From Mesorhizobium sp. (GTDB lineage: Bacteria > Pseudomonadota > Alphaproteobacteria > Rhizobiales > Rhizobiaceae), in contig SUGL01000012.1 in the NCBI GenBank assembly GCA_004963905.1, positions 62,001 to 126,000 of the forward strand: DNA of 64,000 nt, written 5' to 3'. Below the pieces are notes generated by a model that had not been told where the DNA came from, did no database searches, and saw nothing but the letters and a program-made list of their open reading frames with translations. The position numbers and the translations under genes are program-made. Positions 19,748 through 30,163 of the stretch are shown in pieces (the stretch's first letter is position 1; the number at the start of each line of letters is the position of its first letter).

Positions 19748-22735
19748 CTAATCACCAAGCGCGTCGTCGAGCAAGGCAGCGAGCTGGCTGAGATGCTTCG
19801 ACATCAGTCCGGTCGCCGGCGAGGCCGAGGCCGGCCGGCCGGTATAGCGCACCCGCTGATGCTTGGCGTCGATATGCGCCAGCACCCATTCGAGATAGGG
19901 GTCGATGAACGACCAGGCGCCCATGTTCTTGGGCTCTTCCTGGCACCACACCATCTCGGCGTTGCGGAAGCGCGACAGCTCGGTGATCAGCGCCTTGGCC
20001 GGGAACGGATAGAGCTGTTCGACGCGCAGCAGGTAGATGTCGTTGATGCCGCGCTTCTCGCGCTCCTCGTAGAGGTCGTAATAGACCTTGCCCGAGCACA
20101 GCACGACGCGGCGGATCTTGGAGTCCTTGACCAGCTTGATCGGCTGGTCGGCCAACAGCTGCGCGTCGTCCCACAACAGCCGGTGGAACGAGCTTTCGCC
20201 CGCCATCTCCGACAGCGTCGACACCGCCCGCTTGTGGCGCAGCAGCGACTTCGGCGTCATCAGGATCAGCGGCTTGCGGAAGTCGCGCTTCAATTGCCGG
20301 CGCAGGATATGGAAATAGTTAGCCGGCGTCGTGACGTTGGCGACCTGCATGTTGTCCTCGGCGCAGAGCTGCAGGAAGCGCTCGAGGCGTGCCGACGAAT
20401 GCTCCGGCCCCTGGCCCTCGTAGCCGTGCGGCAGCAGGCAGACCAGGCCCGACATTCTCAGCCACTTCCGCTCGCCGGACGAGATGAACTGGTCGAACAC
20501 CACCTGGGCGCCGTTGGCGAAATCGCCGAACTGCGCTTCCCAGAGCGTCAGCGCCTTCGGCTCGGCCAGGCTGTAGCCATATTCGAAGCCGAGCACGGCC
20601 TCTTCCGACAGCATCGAGTTGATGACCTCGTAGCCGGCCTGCGCCGCCGACAGGTTGTTGAGCGGGATGTAGCGGGTCTCGTCGCGCTGGTCGTAGAGCA
20701 CGGAATGGCGCTGCGAGAAGGTGCCGCGCTCCGAATCCTGGCCGGAGAGGCGGATCGGGTTGCCGTCGAGCAGGATGGCGCCGAAGGCCAGCGCCTCGGC
20801 CGTCGACCAGTCGATGCCTTCGCCGGATTCGATCGCCTGGCGTCGGTTCTCAAGGAAGCGCAGGATCGTCTTGTGCGCCTCGAAATCCTTCGGCACCTCG
20901 GTCAGCTTCTTGCCGATTTCCTTGAGCGTGCGGACCGGCACCGCGGTCTTGCCGCGGCGCTGTTCGTCCTGGTTGTCGGCCGTGCGGAGGCCCGACCACG
21001 CCCCGTCCAGCCAGTCGGCCTTGTTCGGCTTGTAGGACTGGCCGACTTCAAATTCGGACTCGAGATGCGCGCGCCAGTCGGCCCGCATCTTGTCGACCTC
21101 GGCCTGGGTGATGTGGCCTTCGGCGATCAGCCGGTCGGCATAGACCTGCACCGTCGTCTTATGGCTGCGGATGTTGCGGTACATGATCGGCTGCGTGAAG
21201 GACGGTTCGTCGCCTTCGTTGTGGCCGAAGCGGCGATAGCAGAACATGTCCACCACCACCGGCTTGTGGAACTTCATGCGGAATTCGGTCGCCACCTTCG
21301 CGGCGTGCACCACCGCTTCCGGATCGTCGCCATTGACGTGGAAGATCGGCGCCTCGATCATCTTGGCCACATCCGACGGATAGGGCGACGAGCGCGAGAA
21401 GCGCGGATTGGTGGTGAAGCCGATCTGGTTGTTGATGATGAAATGCAGCGTGCCGGCGACGCGATGGCCGCGCAGGCCGGAGAGCCCGAACATCTCGGCG
21501 ATGACGCCCTGGCCGGCAAAGGCGGCATCACCGTGCAGCAGCAGCGGCATCACCTTGGCGCGCTCGGCGAGCGGCACGATCTCGCCGCGCTCGCGGCCGG
21601 CGAGCTGGTCCTGCTTGGCGCGCGCCTTGCCCATCACGACAGGGTCGACGATTTCCAGATGCGAGGGATTGGCGGTCAGCGACAAATGCACCTTGTTGCC
21701 GTCGAACTCGCGGTCCGACGAGGCGCCGAGATGGTACTTCACGTCACCCGAGCCCTCGACATCGTCGGGCGCGGCCGAGCCGCCCTTGAACTCGTGGAAG
21801 ATGGCGCGGTGCGGCTTGGCCATCACCTGGGAAAGCACGTTGAGGCGGCCGCGATGCGCCATGCCGAGCACGACTTCCTTCAGGCCGAGCTGGCCGCCGC
21901 GCTTGATGATCTGCTCCAGCGCCGGGATCAGCGATTCGCCGCCGTCGAGGCCGAAGCGCTTGGTGCCCTTGTACTTGACGTCGATATACTGCTCGAAACC
22001 TTCGGCCTCGATCAGCTTCGACAGGATCGCCTTCTTGCCGGTGGCGGTGAAGGTGATCTCCTTGTCGGCGCCTTCGATGCGCGCCTGGATCCAGGCCTTC
22101 TCCTCGGGATCGGAGATGTGCATGAATTCGACGCCGAGCGTCGAGCAATAGGTGCGGGTGAGGATATCCAGCATCTGCCGGATGGTGCCGAACTCGAGGC
22201 CCAGCACGTTGTCGAGGAAGATCGGCCGGTCGTAGTCGGCTGTCGTGAAGCCGTAATTTTCCGGCGACAGCTCGTTATAGTCCTCGAGCGGATTGGCGAT
22301 GCCCAGCGGATCGAGTTTGGCGTGCAGATGGCCGCGCATGCGGTAGGCGCGGATCATCATGATGGCGCGCACGGAATCGCGCGTCGCCTGGTGCACGTCG
22401 GCGTCGGAAAGGGCCGCGCCGTTGACGACCGCCTTTTCCTTCACCTTCTTTTCGATGTGCTTCTCGACAAGGCCCCAATTGCCGTCGAGCGCCGAGACCA
22501 GCTCGCCATTGGCCTGCAGCGGCCAGGAGGGCTTCGCCCAGGAGGCGCCGGTGGCGTTTTTGCGAACGTCGCCCGCGTCGTCCTTCAGCGCCGCGAAGAA
22601 ATCCTGCCATTCCGGATCGACGGAGGCCGGATTGTCCTCATAGGCGGCGTAGAGCGCGTCGATATAATCGGCGTTGCCGCCGTAGAGGAACGAGGTGAGC
22701 GAGAATTGGTCGTTGGCCTGATCTTGTCTTGCCAT
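19748..22735 (-). CDS. odhA: 2-oxoglutarate dehydrogenase E1
   Basis: The 995-residue thiamine-diphosphate enzyme decarboxylates 2-oxoglutarate. It starts MARQDQANDQFSLTSFLYGG, with YIDALYAAYEDNPASVDPEW as the N-terminal E2-binding segment. ThDP and substrate residues are in GMAHRGRLNVL, HVNGDDPEAVVHA and YRRFGHNEGDEPSFTQP, and the C-domain ends PYLEWVLAHI. The length is that of full OdhA/SucA. The opposite strand has a very long antisense open frame, which is a composition artefact. Confidence 0.98.
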   Translation of the reverse strand: MARQDQANDQFSLTSFLYGGNADYIDALYAAYEDNPASVDPEWQDFFAALKDDAGDVRKNATGASWAKPSWPLQANGELVSALDGNWGLVEKHIEKKVKEKAVVNGAALSDADVHQATRDSVRAIMMIRAYRMRGHLHAKLDPLGIANPLEDYNELSPENYGFTTADYDRPIFLDNVLGLEFGTIRQMLDILTRTYCSTLGVEFMHISDPEEKAWIQARIEGADKEITFTATGKKAILSKLIEAEGFEQYIDVKYKGTKRFGLDGGESLIPALEQIIKRGGQLGLKEVVLGMAHRGRLNVLSQVMAKPHRAIFHEFKGGSAAPDDVEGSGDVKYHLGASSDREFDGNKVHLSLTANPSHLEIVDPVVMGKARAKQDQLAGRERGEIVPLAERAKVMPLLLHGDAAFAGQGVIAEMFGLSGLRGHRVAGTLHFIINNQIGFTTNPRFSRSSPYPSDVAKMIEAPIFHVNGDDPEAVVHAAKVATEFRMKFHKPVVVDMFCYRRFGHNEGDEPSFTQPIMYRNIRSHKTTVQVYADRLIAEGHITQAEVDKMRADWRAHLESEFEVGQSYKPNKADWLDGAWSGLRTADNQDEQRRGKTAVPVRTLKEIGKKLTEVPKDFEAHKTILRFLENRRQAIESGEGIDWSTAEALAFGAILLDGNPIRLSGQDSERGTFSQRHSVLYDQRDETRYIPLNNLSAAQAGYEVINSMLSEEAVLGFEYGYSLAEPKALTLWEAQFGDFANGAQVVFDQFISSGERKWLRMSGLVCLLPHGYEGQGPEHSSARLERFLQLCAEDNMQVANVTTPANYFHILRRQLKRDFRKPLILMTPKSLLRHKRAVSTLSEMAGESSFHRLLWDDAQLLADQPIKLVKDSKIRRVVLCSGKVYYDLYEEREKRGINDIYLLRVEQLYPFPAKALITELSRFRNAEMVWCQEEPKNMGAWSFIDPYLEWVLAHIDAKHQRVRYTGRPASASPATGLMSKHLSQLAALLDDALGD

Positions 22736-22769
22736 TTTCGTCTGCGGAGCCAGGCTCCGTCTCCTTTTT

Positions 22770-22878
22770 GGAGGGGAGTAGGGGAACAGGGGAGTAAGGC
22801 AGTAGGGAAAGTGAGTGGCGTTTGTCGCTACACGTCCCGTTCTTCCTATTCCCTTACTCCCCTACTCCCTTACTGCCT
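22770..22878. repeat. Hairpin with 7-base tandem-repeat arms, between sucD and odhA
   Basis: The left arm (22770-22809) is a purine-rich run of imperfect GGGAGTA-type heptamers. The right arm (22848-22878) is the complementary run TTCCCTTACTCCCCTACTCC. A ~40-base loop lies between. The right arm touches the sucD stop codon. Two similar hairpins with other repeat units occur at 44647 and 46558. Confidence 0.8.
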
Positions 22879-23780
22879 TAACCCTTGATCGCCTCGACCA
22901 GCGTCGTGCCGAGCCTCGCCGGCGACGGCGAAACCTTGATGCCGGCCGATTCCATCGCCGCGATCTTGTCTTCCGCGCCGCCCTTGCCGCCGGAGATCAC
23001 CGCGCCCGCGTGGCCCATGGTGCGGCCCGCCGGCGCCGTGCGCCCGGCAATGAAGCCCGCCATCGGCTTCTTGCGGCCGCGCTTGGCCTCGTCCTTGAGG
23101 AACTGCGCGGCGTCTTCCTCGGCCGAGCCGCCGATCTCGCCGATCATGATGATCGACTTGGTCTCGTCGTCGGCGAGGAACATTTCGAGCACGTCGATGA
23201 ACTCGGTGCCCTTGACCGGGTCGCCGCCGATGCCGACCGCGGTGGTCTGGCCGAGACCGACATTGGTGGTCTGGAAGACTGCCTCATAGGTAAGCGTTCC
23301 CGAGCGGGAAACAACGCCGACCGAGCCCTTGCGGAAGATGTTGCCGGGCATGATGCCGATCTTGCATTCGTCCGGCGTCAGCACGCCCGGGCAGTTCGGA
23401 CCGATCAGCCGCGACTTCGAGCGATCGAGCCGTGCCTTGACCTTGACCATGTCCATCACCGGGATGCCTTCGGTGATGCAGACGATGAGCGGGATCTCGG
23501 CCTCGATCGCCTCGATGATGGCCTCGGCCGCACCCGCCGGCGGCACATAGACGACGGAGGCGTTGGCGCCGGTCTTTTCCTTGCCCTCGGCGACGGAAGC
23601 GAAGATCGGCAGGGTCTCGCCCTTGGCGCCGGTCCAGGTCTCGCCGCCCTTCTTCGGGTGGATGCCGCCCACCATCTTGGTGCCGTGATAGGCCAGCGCC
23701 TGCTCGGTATGGAAGGTGCCGGTCTTGCCGGTCAGGCCTTGAACCAGCACCTTGGTGTTCTTGTCGACGAGAATGGACAT
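22878..23780 (-). CDS. sucD: Succinate-CoA ligase, ADP-forming, alpha subunit
   Basis: The 300-residue protein begins [20 protein letters not shown], with the CoA-binding Rossmann region and the phosphohistidine loop ([20 protein letters not shown]). With SucC it makes ATP and succinate from succinyl-CoA. It is separated from sucC by a cupin gene and an RHH-like gene, which is unusual because sucC and sucD are normally adjacent. Confidence 0.97.
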   Translation of the reverse strand: MSILVDKNTKVLVQGLTGKTGTFHTEQALAYHGTKMVGGIHPKKGGETWTGAKGETLPIFASVAEGKEKTGANASVVYVPPAGAAEAIIEAIEAEIPLIVCITEGIPVMDMVKVKARLDRSKSRLIGPNCPGVLTPDECKIGIMPGNIFRKGSVGVVSRSGTLTYEAVFQTTNVGLGQTTAVGIGGDPVKGTEFIDVLEMFLADDETKSIIMIGEIGGSAEEDAAQFLKDEAKRGRKKPMAGFIAGRTAPAGRTMGHAGAVISGGKGGAEDKIAAMESAGIKVSPSPARLGTTLVEAIKG

Positions 23781-23824
23781 GCGGGGAGCTATCCTTTGGA
23801 TTTATGGAGGCCTACGTGCCTGCC

Positions 23825-24103
23825 TTATTCGGAACGGGATTGCAGTCGGTTGATTCCAAGTTCGTCCCGCCAGTTCGGCGAAGTTTGCTGACGGGCTTGT
23901 TCGTCGAGGGTAATCGGTCCATCCCGATAGATGCCTCGACGGGTGCGCCGGCCCTGTGATTCGGGAAAATCAATGTCGAGCCAGTCCTGGACATAAGCCT
24001 TGGCCAGTTCTTCGATAGGAACGCCGCGCCACTTCGCACACGCGGCCAGCATGTCCATCGTTTCCCGATCAAATGTCATTTGGACCGTTTGGTTGTCACT
24101 CAT
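23825..24103 (-). CDS. Small protein with ribbon-helix-helix-like N-terminus
   Basis: The 92-residue protein starts MSDNQTVQMTFDRETMDMLA. A short beta strand (TVQMTF) followed by two helices (DRETMDMLAACAKWRGVP, IEELAKAYVQDWLDI) resembles an RHH DNA-binding fold, as in antitoxins and CopG-like regulators. The C-terminus is polar and basic. No toxin partner is visible. It lies between the cupin gene (14-base gap) and sucD (44-base gap). The RHH assignment is by appearance only. Confidence 0.6.
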   Translation of the reverse strand: MSDNQTVQMTFDRETMDMLAACAKWRGVPIEELAKAYVQDWLDIDFPESQGRRTRRGIYRDGPITLDEQARQQTSPNWRDELGINRLQSRSE

Positions 24104-24116
24104 GACGCCCGATCCC

Positions 24117-24488
24117 CTATAGCCGCTTCAGCTCGCTGACGGTCAGTTCACTTTTCGCGTTGCCGGTGTTGAGCGTCGTCGCCGGCTCGAACATCAGCAC
24201 CACCGGCTCCTTGGTCAGCGAGCGCGGCCGGTGCTCGACGCCGCGCGGCACGACGATGAAGTCGCCCTCGCCGAGCTCGACCGGACCGTCGCGGAAATCG
24301 ATGGCGATGCGGCCGCGCAGCACCAGGAAGGCCTCGTCCTCATTGTCATGCGCATGCCAGTCGAAGGCCTCGCCGAACTTGGCCACCTTCGCCTGGGCGT
24401 CGTTGACGTCGCCGGCGATATGCGGATCGAAGACCTTGGCGATCTTTTGATCCGCCGCCTCGACCAGATTGATCTTGCGCGGAGGCAT
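24117..24488 (-). CDS. Small cupin-domain protein
   Basis: The 123-residue single-domain cupin starts MPPRKINLVEAADQKIAKVF. Motif 1 is DWHAHDNEDEAFLVLRG, with the His-x-His and Glu metal ligands. Motif 2 is DFIVVPRGVEHRP, with the final His. The set is complete, so a metal site is likely. Function could be sugar or dioxygenase-like chemistry or simple binding, and cannot be told. It starts 5 bases after the sucC stop and is likely cotranscribed. Confidence 0.85.
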   Translation of the reverse strand: MPPRKINLVEAADQKIAKVFDPHIAGDVNDAQAKVAKFGEAFDWHAHDNEDEAFLVLRGRIAIDFRDGPVELGEGDFIVVPRGVEHRPRSLTKEPVVLMFEPATTLNTGNAKSELTVSELKRL

Positions 24489-24493
24489 CCGCT

Positions 24494-25687
24494 TTAGCCC
24501 TTCACCGCCTTGACGATCTTCTTGGCCGCGTCGTCGAGGTCGTCGGCCGACACGACGTTGAGGCCGCTGTCGTTGATGATCTTCTTGCCGAGCTCGGCAT
24601 TGGTGCCTTCCAGCCGCACGACCAGCGGCACCTTCAGCCCGACTTCCTTGACCGCCGCGATCACGCCTTCGGCGATGACATCGCATTTCATGATGCCGCC
24701 GAAGATGTTGATCAGTATGCCTTCGACCGCCGGGTCCTTGGTGATGATCTTGAAGGCGGCCGTGACTTTCTCCTTCGAAGCGCCGCCGCCGACGTCGAGG
24801 AAGTTAGCGGGCTCCGCGCCGTAGAGCTTGATGATGTCCATCGTCGCCATGGCGAGGCCGGCGCCGTTGACCATGCAGCCGATATTGCCGTCGAGCGCGA
24901 CATAGGCGAGGTCGTATTTCGACGCCTCGATCTCCTTCTCGTCCTCTTCGGTGGTGTCGCGCAGCTCCATCACGTCCGGATGGCGGAACAGCGCGTTGTT
25001 GTCGAACGACACCTTTGCGTCGAGCACGCGCAAATGCCCGTCCTTCATGACGATCAGCGGATTGACCTCGAGCAGGCTCATGTCCTTCTCGACGAAGGCC
25101 TTATAGAGCGTCGGGAACAGGGCGGCGCCGTCCTTCGCCGCATCGCCATCGAGCTTCAGCGCGGCGTTGAGCTTCTTCACGTCTTCCGCCGTCACGCCCT
25201 TTTCCGGGTCGATGGCGACGGTAAGGATCTTTTCCGGCGTGTCATGCGCGACCGCCTCGATATCCATGCCGCCCTCGGTCGAGACGACGAAGGCGACGCG
25301 GCCGACCGAGCGGTCGACGAGGATCGACAGATAGAGCTCGCGGGCAATGTCGGCGCCGTCCTCGATATAGAGGCGGTTGACCTGCTTGCCGGAAGGTCCG
25401 GTCTGCTTGGTGACCAGCGTATGGCCGAGCATTTCCTTGGCGTTAGCGGCCACCTCGGCGGCCGACTTTGCCAGCCGCACGCCGCCCTTGGCGTCGGGGC
25501 CGAGTTCCTTGAACTTGCCCTTGCCGCGGCCGCCGGCGTGGATCTGGCTCTTCACCACATAGAGCGGGCCGGGCAGCGCCTTGGCGGCGGCTTCCGCCTC
25601 GCTGGCGTTGAACACCGGCGCGCCTTCGGCGACCGGAGCGCCAAAGCCCTTCAGCAGCGCCTTGGCCTGATATTCATGAATGTTCAT
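24494..25687 (-). CDS. sucC: Succinate-CoA ligase, ADP-forming, beta subunit
   Basis: The 397-residue protein begins [20 protein letters not shown], with an ATP-grasp fold ([18 protein letters not shown]), nucleotide and Mg contacts in EVNPLIV and [15 protein letters not shown], and the subunit interface [16 protein letters not shown]. It has the normal length. It follows mdh with a 21-base gap and precedes the inserted cupin gene. Confidence 0.98.
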   Translation of the reverse strand: MNIHEYQAKALLKGFGAPVAEGAPVFNASEAEAAAKALPGPLYVVKSQIHAGGRGKGKFKELGPDAKGGVRLAKSAAEVAANAKEMLGHTLVTKQTGPSGKQVNRLYIEDGADIARELYLSILVDRSVGRVAFVVSTEGGMDIEAVAHDTPEKILTVAIDPEKGVTAEDVKKLNAALKLDGDAAKDGAALFPTLYKAFVEKDMSLLEVNPLIVMKDGHLRVLDAKVSFDNNALFRHPDVMELRDTTEEDEKEIEASKYDLAYVALDGNIGCMVNGAGLAMATMDIIKLYGAEPANFLDVGGGASKEKVTAAFKIITKDPAVEGILINIFGGIMKCDVIAEGVIAAVKEVGLKVPLVVRLEGTNAELGKKIINDSGLNVVSADDLDDAAKKIVKAVKG

Positions 25688-25708
25688 GCGCTTGGTCTCC
25701 GCGGAGGG

Positions 25709-26827
<1,119 letters not shown>

Positions 26828-26907
26828 TCAGTGTTTTCAATCGGTTAGATGATTTTGGAATTACGTAAACGTCAAAATTCGTGAGCCGACTGAGGAGAAT
26901 TTACACA

Positions 26908-27342
26908 ATGAACGTCGAAATCAGAAGGCTCCATCCCGGCGATGACGCCCTTGTGATGCGAGTGGCAAACGATGTGTTCGACGAGCCGGTCCGACCCGAC
27001 CGCCTCGCCGCCTATCTCGCCTCGCCCGGCCATTTCATGATCGTGGCGGTTGTCGAGGGAATGGTGGTCGGCCAGTGTGCCGCGGTCATCCACCGCCATC
27101 CCGACAAGGTGAGCGAGCTCTACATCGACGAAGTCGGCGTGGCGCCGCCTTTCCAGCGGCAGGGTATTGCCCGCAAAATGCTCGACGCCATGTTCGAGAT
27201 AGGCCGGGAGTGTGGCTGCGAGGAAGCCTGGGTGGGGACCGAGCCGGACAATCTTCCCGCGCGGGCGCTTTATGAAACCCAGAAGGAGCCGCACGGGAAA
27301 GGAGAGGATTTCGTGATGTATGTATATCGGCTCCGAGATTAG
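26908..27342 (+). CDS. GNAT acetyltransferase, AAC(3)-I-like
   Basis: The 144-residue protein starts MNVEIRRLHPGDDALVMRVA, after AGGAG. The GNAT core is VSELYIDEVGVAPPFQRQGI, with the acetyl-CoA loop Q-R-Q-G-I-A, then a C-terminal ALYET. The overall spacing and the ELYIDEVGV/GTEPDN pattern recall the AAC(3)-I aminoglycoside acetyltransferases. The family resemblance does not show that it confers resistance, and many chromosomal relatives have other acceptors. Confidence 0.8.
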   Translation: MNVEIRRLHPGDDALVMRVANDVFDEPVRPDRLAAYLASPGHFMIVAVVEGMVVGQCAAVIHRHPDKVSELYIDEVGVAPPFQRQGIARKMLDAMFEIGRECGCEEAWVGTEPDNLPARALYETQKEPHGKGEDFVMYVYRLRD

Positions 27343-27361
27343 CCGAAGACCCTCTCCGCTT

Positions 27362-27572
27362 CGTCATTCTAGGGCGGAGCAAGGAGCGAAGCGACGCGCG
27401 CAGACCCTAGAATCCATGCCGTGACATAGAAGCGATACCACGAGGCAGAACGATCGGACAGAGAGGCGTCGACAAGAGTCCCATTCTGAACCGCTGCATT
27501 CCATGTCCTGAGTCACGGAATGGATTCTAGGGTCTCCGCGACGCTTTGCGTCGCTTCGCCCTAGAATGACGA
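27362..27572. repeat. Family A nested palindromic repeat, copy 5
   Basis: Outer arms are CGTCATTCTAGGGCGGAGC and CGCCCTAGAATGACGAA. It lies between convergent GNAT and zapE genes, 20 bases past one stop and 6 bases before the other. Confidence 0.85.
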
Positions 27573-27578
27573 AGCCCT

Positions 27579-28781
27579 CTATCCCCGCGCCTGCCGCGCT
27601 TCCGCCGCCGGCGCCTCAACCTGCCGTCGCTCCGCCCAGCCTTCCAGCCAATCTCGGCTCTGCATTTCGATCAGTCGCGAGGCGGTGCGCTCGAATTCGA
27701 ACACTTCCGTGCCTCGCTTGGCGGTGTAGAGCCCTTCGGGCGGCGCCTCGGCGCTCATCACCAGCCGCATGCGGTGATCGTAAAGCGTGTCGATCAGCAA
27801 GATGAAGCGCTTGGCCTCGTTGCGCTTGCCTTCGCCGAGCACCGGTACGTGGTCGATGAAGATCGTCGAGAAGCGGTTGGCGATCGCCAGATAGTCGCGC
27901 GCCCCGTGCGGCTTTTCGCAAAGCTCAGCGAAGGAAAAGCGCGCGGCATCGCCGGCGGCGCGCGGCACGACGATATGACGCCCTTTCAGCGCGATCGTCG
28001 TCTCCGCCGTCGGCCTGCCTTGCGTCATCGCCGTCCAGGCCTCGTCGAGCGCGCGGTCGGCCGCCTCGTCGGCAGGCGTGACATAGACCGGCAGGCGATT
28101 GAGCTTTTCCTGCCGGTAGTCCTTTTCGGCATCCAGCGTCAGCACTTCGGCATCGCGTTCGAGCAGGCCGATGAATGGCAGGAAGAGCTGCCGGTTGAGG
28201 CCATCACGATAGAGGTTCTCCGGCGCGACGTTGGAGGTGGCTACCAGCACGACGCCGTTGGCGAACAAGGCTGAGAACAGGCGCGACAGGATCATCGCGT
28301 CGGCGATGTCGGTGACTGAAAACTCGTCGAAGCACAGCACCCAGGCCTCGTCGGCCAGCGCCCGCGCCACCGGCGGGATCGGGTCGTCCTCCTTCACGTC
28401 GCCGTTCTTGCGCGCCGCGCGGTGCTTCTGGATGCGGTCCTGCACGTCGGCCATGAAGTCGTTGAAGTGGACGCGGCGCTTGCGCCTGACCGGCAGCAGC
28501 TCGAAGAACATGTCCATCAGCATGGTCTTGCCACGTCCGACGGCGCCGTGGACGTAGAGGCCCTTGACTGGCTCCCGCGGCTGCCTTTTGCGCGCGAACA
28601 GCCAGCCCAGCGCGCTGGATTTCTGCGCCAGCCTTTTTGCCGAGATCTCGTCGGTCAGCCGGTCGAGCGCGGCGACGACACGCTCCTGCGCCGGATCGCG
28701 CCCGACCGCGCCGGTTTCTACCAGGTGGTCATAGCGCTGCCTGACGGTCACATGGGTCTGGAGGCCGTCACGCAGATGCAT
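27579..28781 (-). CDS. zapE: AFG1/ZapE-family ATPase
   Basis: The 400-residue P-loop ATPase has Walker A GAVGRGKTMLMDMFF, Walker B LCFDEFSVTDIADA and sensor VLVATSNVAPENLY. The N-terminal segment HVTVRQRYDHLV is typical. In E. coli ZapE interacts with FtsZ at the division site, and yeast Afg1 acts with mitochondrial proteases. The role in rhizobia is not established. It is single-domain and of normal length. In rhizobia it often sits near mdh, as here. Confidence 0.92.
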   Translation of the reverse strand: MHLRDGLQTHVTVRQRYDHLVETGAVGRDPAQERVVAALDRLTDEISAKRLAQKSSALGWLFARKRQPREPVKGLYVHGAVGRGKTMLMDMFFELLPVRRKRRVHFNDFMADVQDRIQKHRAARKNGDVKEDDPIPPVARALADEAWVLCFDEFSVTDIADAMILSRLFSALFANGVVLVATSNVAPENLYRDGLNRQLFLPFIGLLERDAEVLTLDAEKDYRQEKLNRLPVYVTPADEAADRALDEAWTAMTQGRPTAETTIALKGRHIVVPRAAGDAARFSFAELCEKPHGARDYLAIANRFSTIFIDHVPVLGEGKRNEAKRFILLIDTLYDHRMRLVMSAEAPPEGLYTAKRGTEVFEFERTASRLIEMQSRDWLEGWAERRQVEAPAAEARQARG

Positions 28782-28842
28782 AGGTCACGTCGTTTGCTCT
28801 GAGCAGAATGCTCCAGGAAGAGGTAGGGGGTGTACCCTTGCC

Positions 28843-29400
28843 CTACCTTGTAAGCGAGATCGGCTGCCCGTTGGAAGTCTGGCCGTCGAACTTTTCGCCG
28901 CCGGAGGAATAGAGCCTGGCCAGCGCGCCGCCGTTTTCGTCGTAGAGCGTGAGCTGCTTGCCGGAGACGTTCCACGATTTGATGCCGTCGATCGGGGCTG
29001 GGCAGTGCAGCGGCCCGGCCCGATAACCGGCGCCGAACTTGGTCTGCGGCGTCGCCACCTTGCAACCCTGGCCTCCGACGCTGACGTTCCAGACGCCGGC
29101 GACGCTGGCGGCGGTCAGGTCCGTGGCGCCTGCGGGCGCGGCGCCGTCCGGCGGCAGCGAGGCGACCTGCGTGTTCTTCGGCGCGGTCGGGAATTGCGAA
29201 GGGTCGGTGGTGCCCGGAGCGGCCGGCGGCGGCAGCTGGTTCTGCGTCACCGTGCCGGACGGCGCCGGCGTGAGTGGCGCCGGCGGCTGGTCATCCATCG
29301 ACGAGAAGCGCGAGGTCGAGCAGCCGCTCGCGACGAGCGCGGCCAGCGATACGGCCAAAAGGCCCGTTTTCGAAAAAATGCGGGTCTTCGAAAAAGTCAT
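28843..29400 (-). CDS. omp19: Omp19-type outer-membrane lipoprotein with protease-inhibitor domain
   Basis: The 185-residue lipoprotein has signal peptide and lipobox LVASGC (lipidated Cys27), a Pro-rich linker (residues ~35-85), then an AprI/Inh beta-barrel domain (AGVWNVSVGGQGCKVATP, with LHCPAPIDGIKSW). It is the orthologue type of Brucella Omp19, which inhibits proteases. The start follows GGAGG. The two cysteines of the domain can form its disulfide. It lies just upstream of zapE on the same strand. Confidence 0.9.
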   Translation of the reverse strand: MTFSKTRIFSKTGLLAVSLAALVASGCSTSRFSSMDDQPPAPLTPAPSGTVTQNQLPPPAAPGTTDPSQFPTAPKNTQVASLPPDGAAPAGATDLTAASVAGVWNVSVGGQGCKVATPQTKFGAGYRAGPLHCPAPIDGIKSWNVSGKQLTLYDENGGALARLYSSGGEKFDGQTSNGQPISLTR

Positions 29401-29590
29401 TCCAACCTCCGTCGGATCCGGTGGGGGGCGCCGTCCGCGTAAACACTCGCTTCACCAAGATGGCGAAGGTGGCAGAATTTCAACCCGATATGGTTAAAAT
29501 AGGGTTTTCGGAGCTCGTGTTGCAAATTTATCGCAAGGGTGTCTGCTGCCGGAGACACGCCCGACGTCTCGGCCGTAACTTATTGAAATT

Positions 29591-30034
29591 TCAGGCTTGC
29601 AGCCGTGCGCTAGGCACGAAGACATAGCCGTCGGGGCCGACGACATAGCATTCGCGCAAGCCATGCGGCTTGTCGATCGAGCCTGCCAGCACCACATGGC
29701 CGAGCGCCGCCGCCTTTTTCTCCACCGCATCCGGATCGGCGCCATAGAGGCGCAATTCGATGCCGGCGCCGCGCGTTTCGGCACCGGCGGTCACGCCGGT
29801 CATCGGATTGTCGAGATAAGAATGATCGGCATGCAGCAGGAGGATCGAGCCCAGCAGCGCGATCGCGGCGAAATCCTCGTCGGCATAGATGATTTCAGCG
29901 CCGAGCACGTCGCGGAAGAAGGCTTCCATCGCCGCCATGTCGGTGACCAGAAGGTTGACGCCCAGCCCGCGCGGCAGCGAGCGGCCGAAATCCTCGGCCT
30001 TCATCCATGGTGTCTTGGTCCGCTTCATCGCCAT
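29591..30034 (-). CDS. VOC-superfamily (glyoxalase-like) protein
   Basis: A 147-residue protein with a vicinal-oxygen-chelate fold: GVNLLVTDMAAMEAFFRDVL at the start, IELRLYGADPDAVEKKAAAL in the middle and RECYVVGPDGYVFVPS at the end. GGAGG lies nine bases before the ATG at 30034. Typical metal ligands are not fully evident, so it could be an enzyme, a bleomycin-type binding protein or a shell protein. It is divergent from the MBL hydrolase gene. Confidence 0.8.
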   Translation of the reverse strand: MAMKRTKTPWMKAEDFGRSLPRGLGVNLLVTDMAAMEAFFRDVLGAEIIYADEDFAAIALLGSILLLHADHSYLDNPMTGVTAGAETRGAGIELRLYGADPDAVEKKAAALGHVVLAGSIDKPHGLRECYVVGPDGYVFVPSARLQA

Positions 30035-30163
30035 GGCGCTCGTCCTCCGGTCCCGATCGTAAACCAAGCAATGTTCCAGCCCTTGGCATTCGCCAGCAAA
30101 ATGCTTGCGCCAGGCGGCGGCGCCCTTATTTCAGGAGAAAGCGACAGAGCGGACGGAGAATCG

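Noticed and set aside
26872..27294. A 140-codon frame antisense to the GNAT gene
   Set aside because: It mirrors the acetyltransferase gene, which has a good ribosome site and a clear fold.
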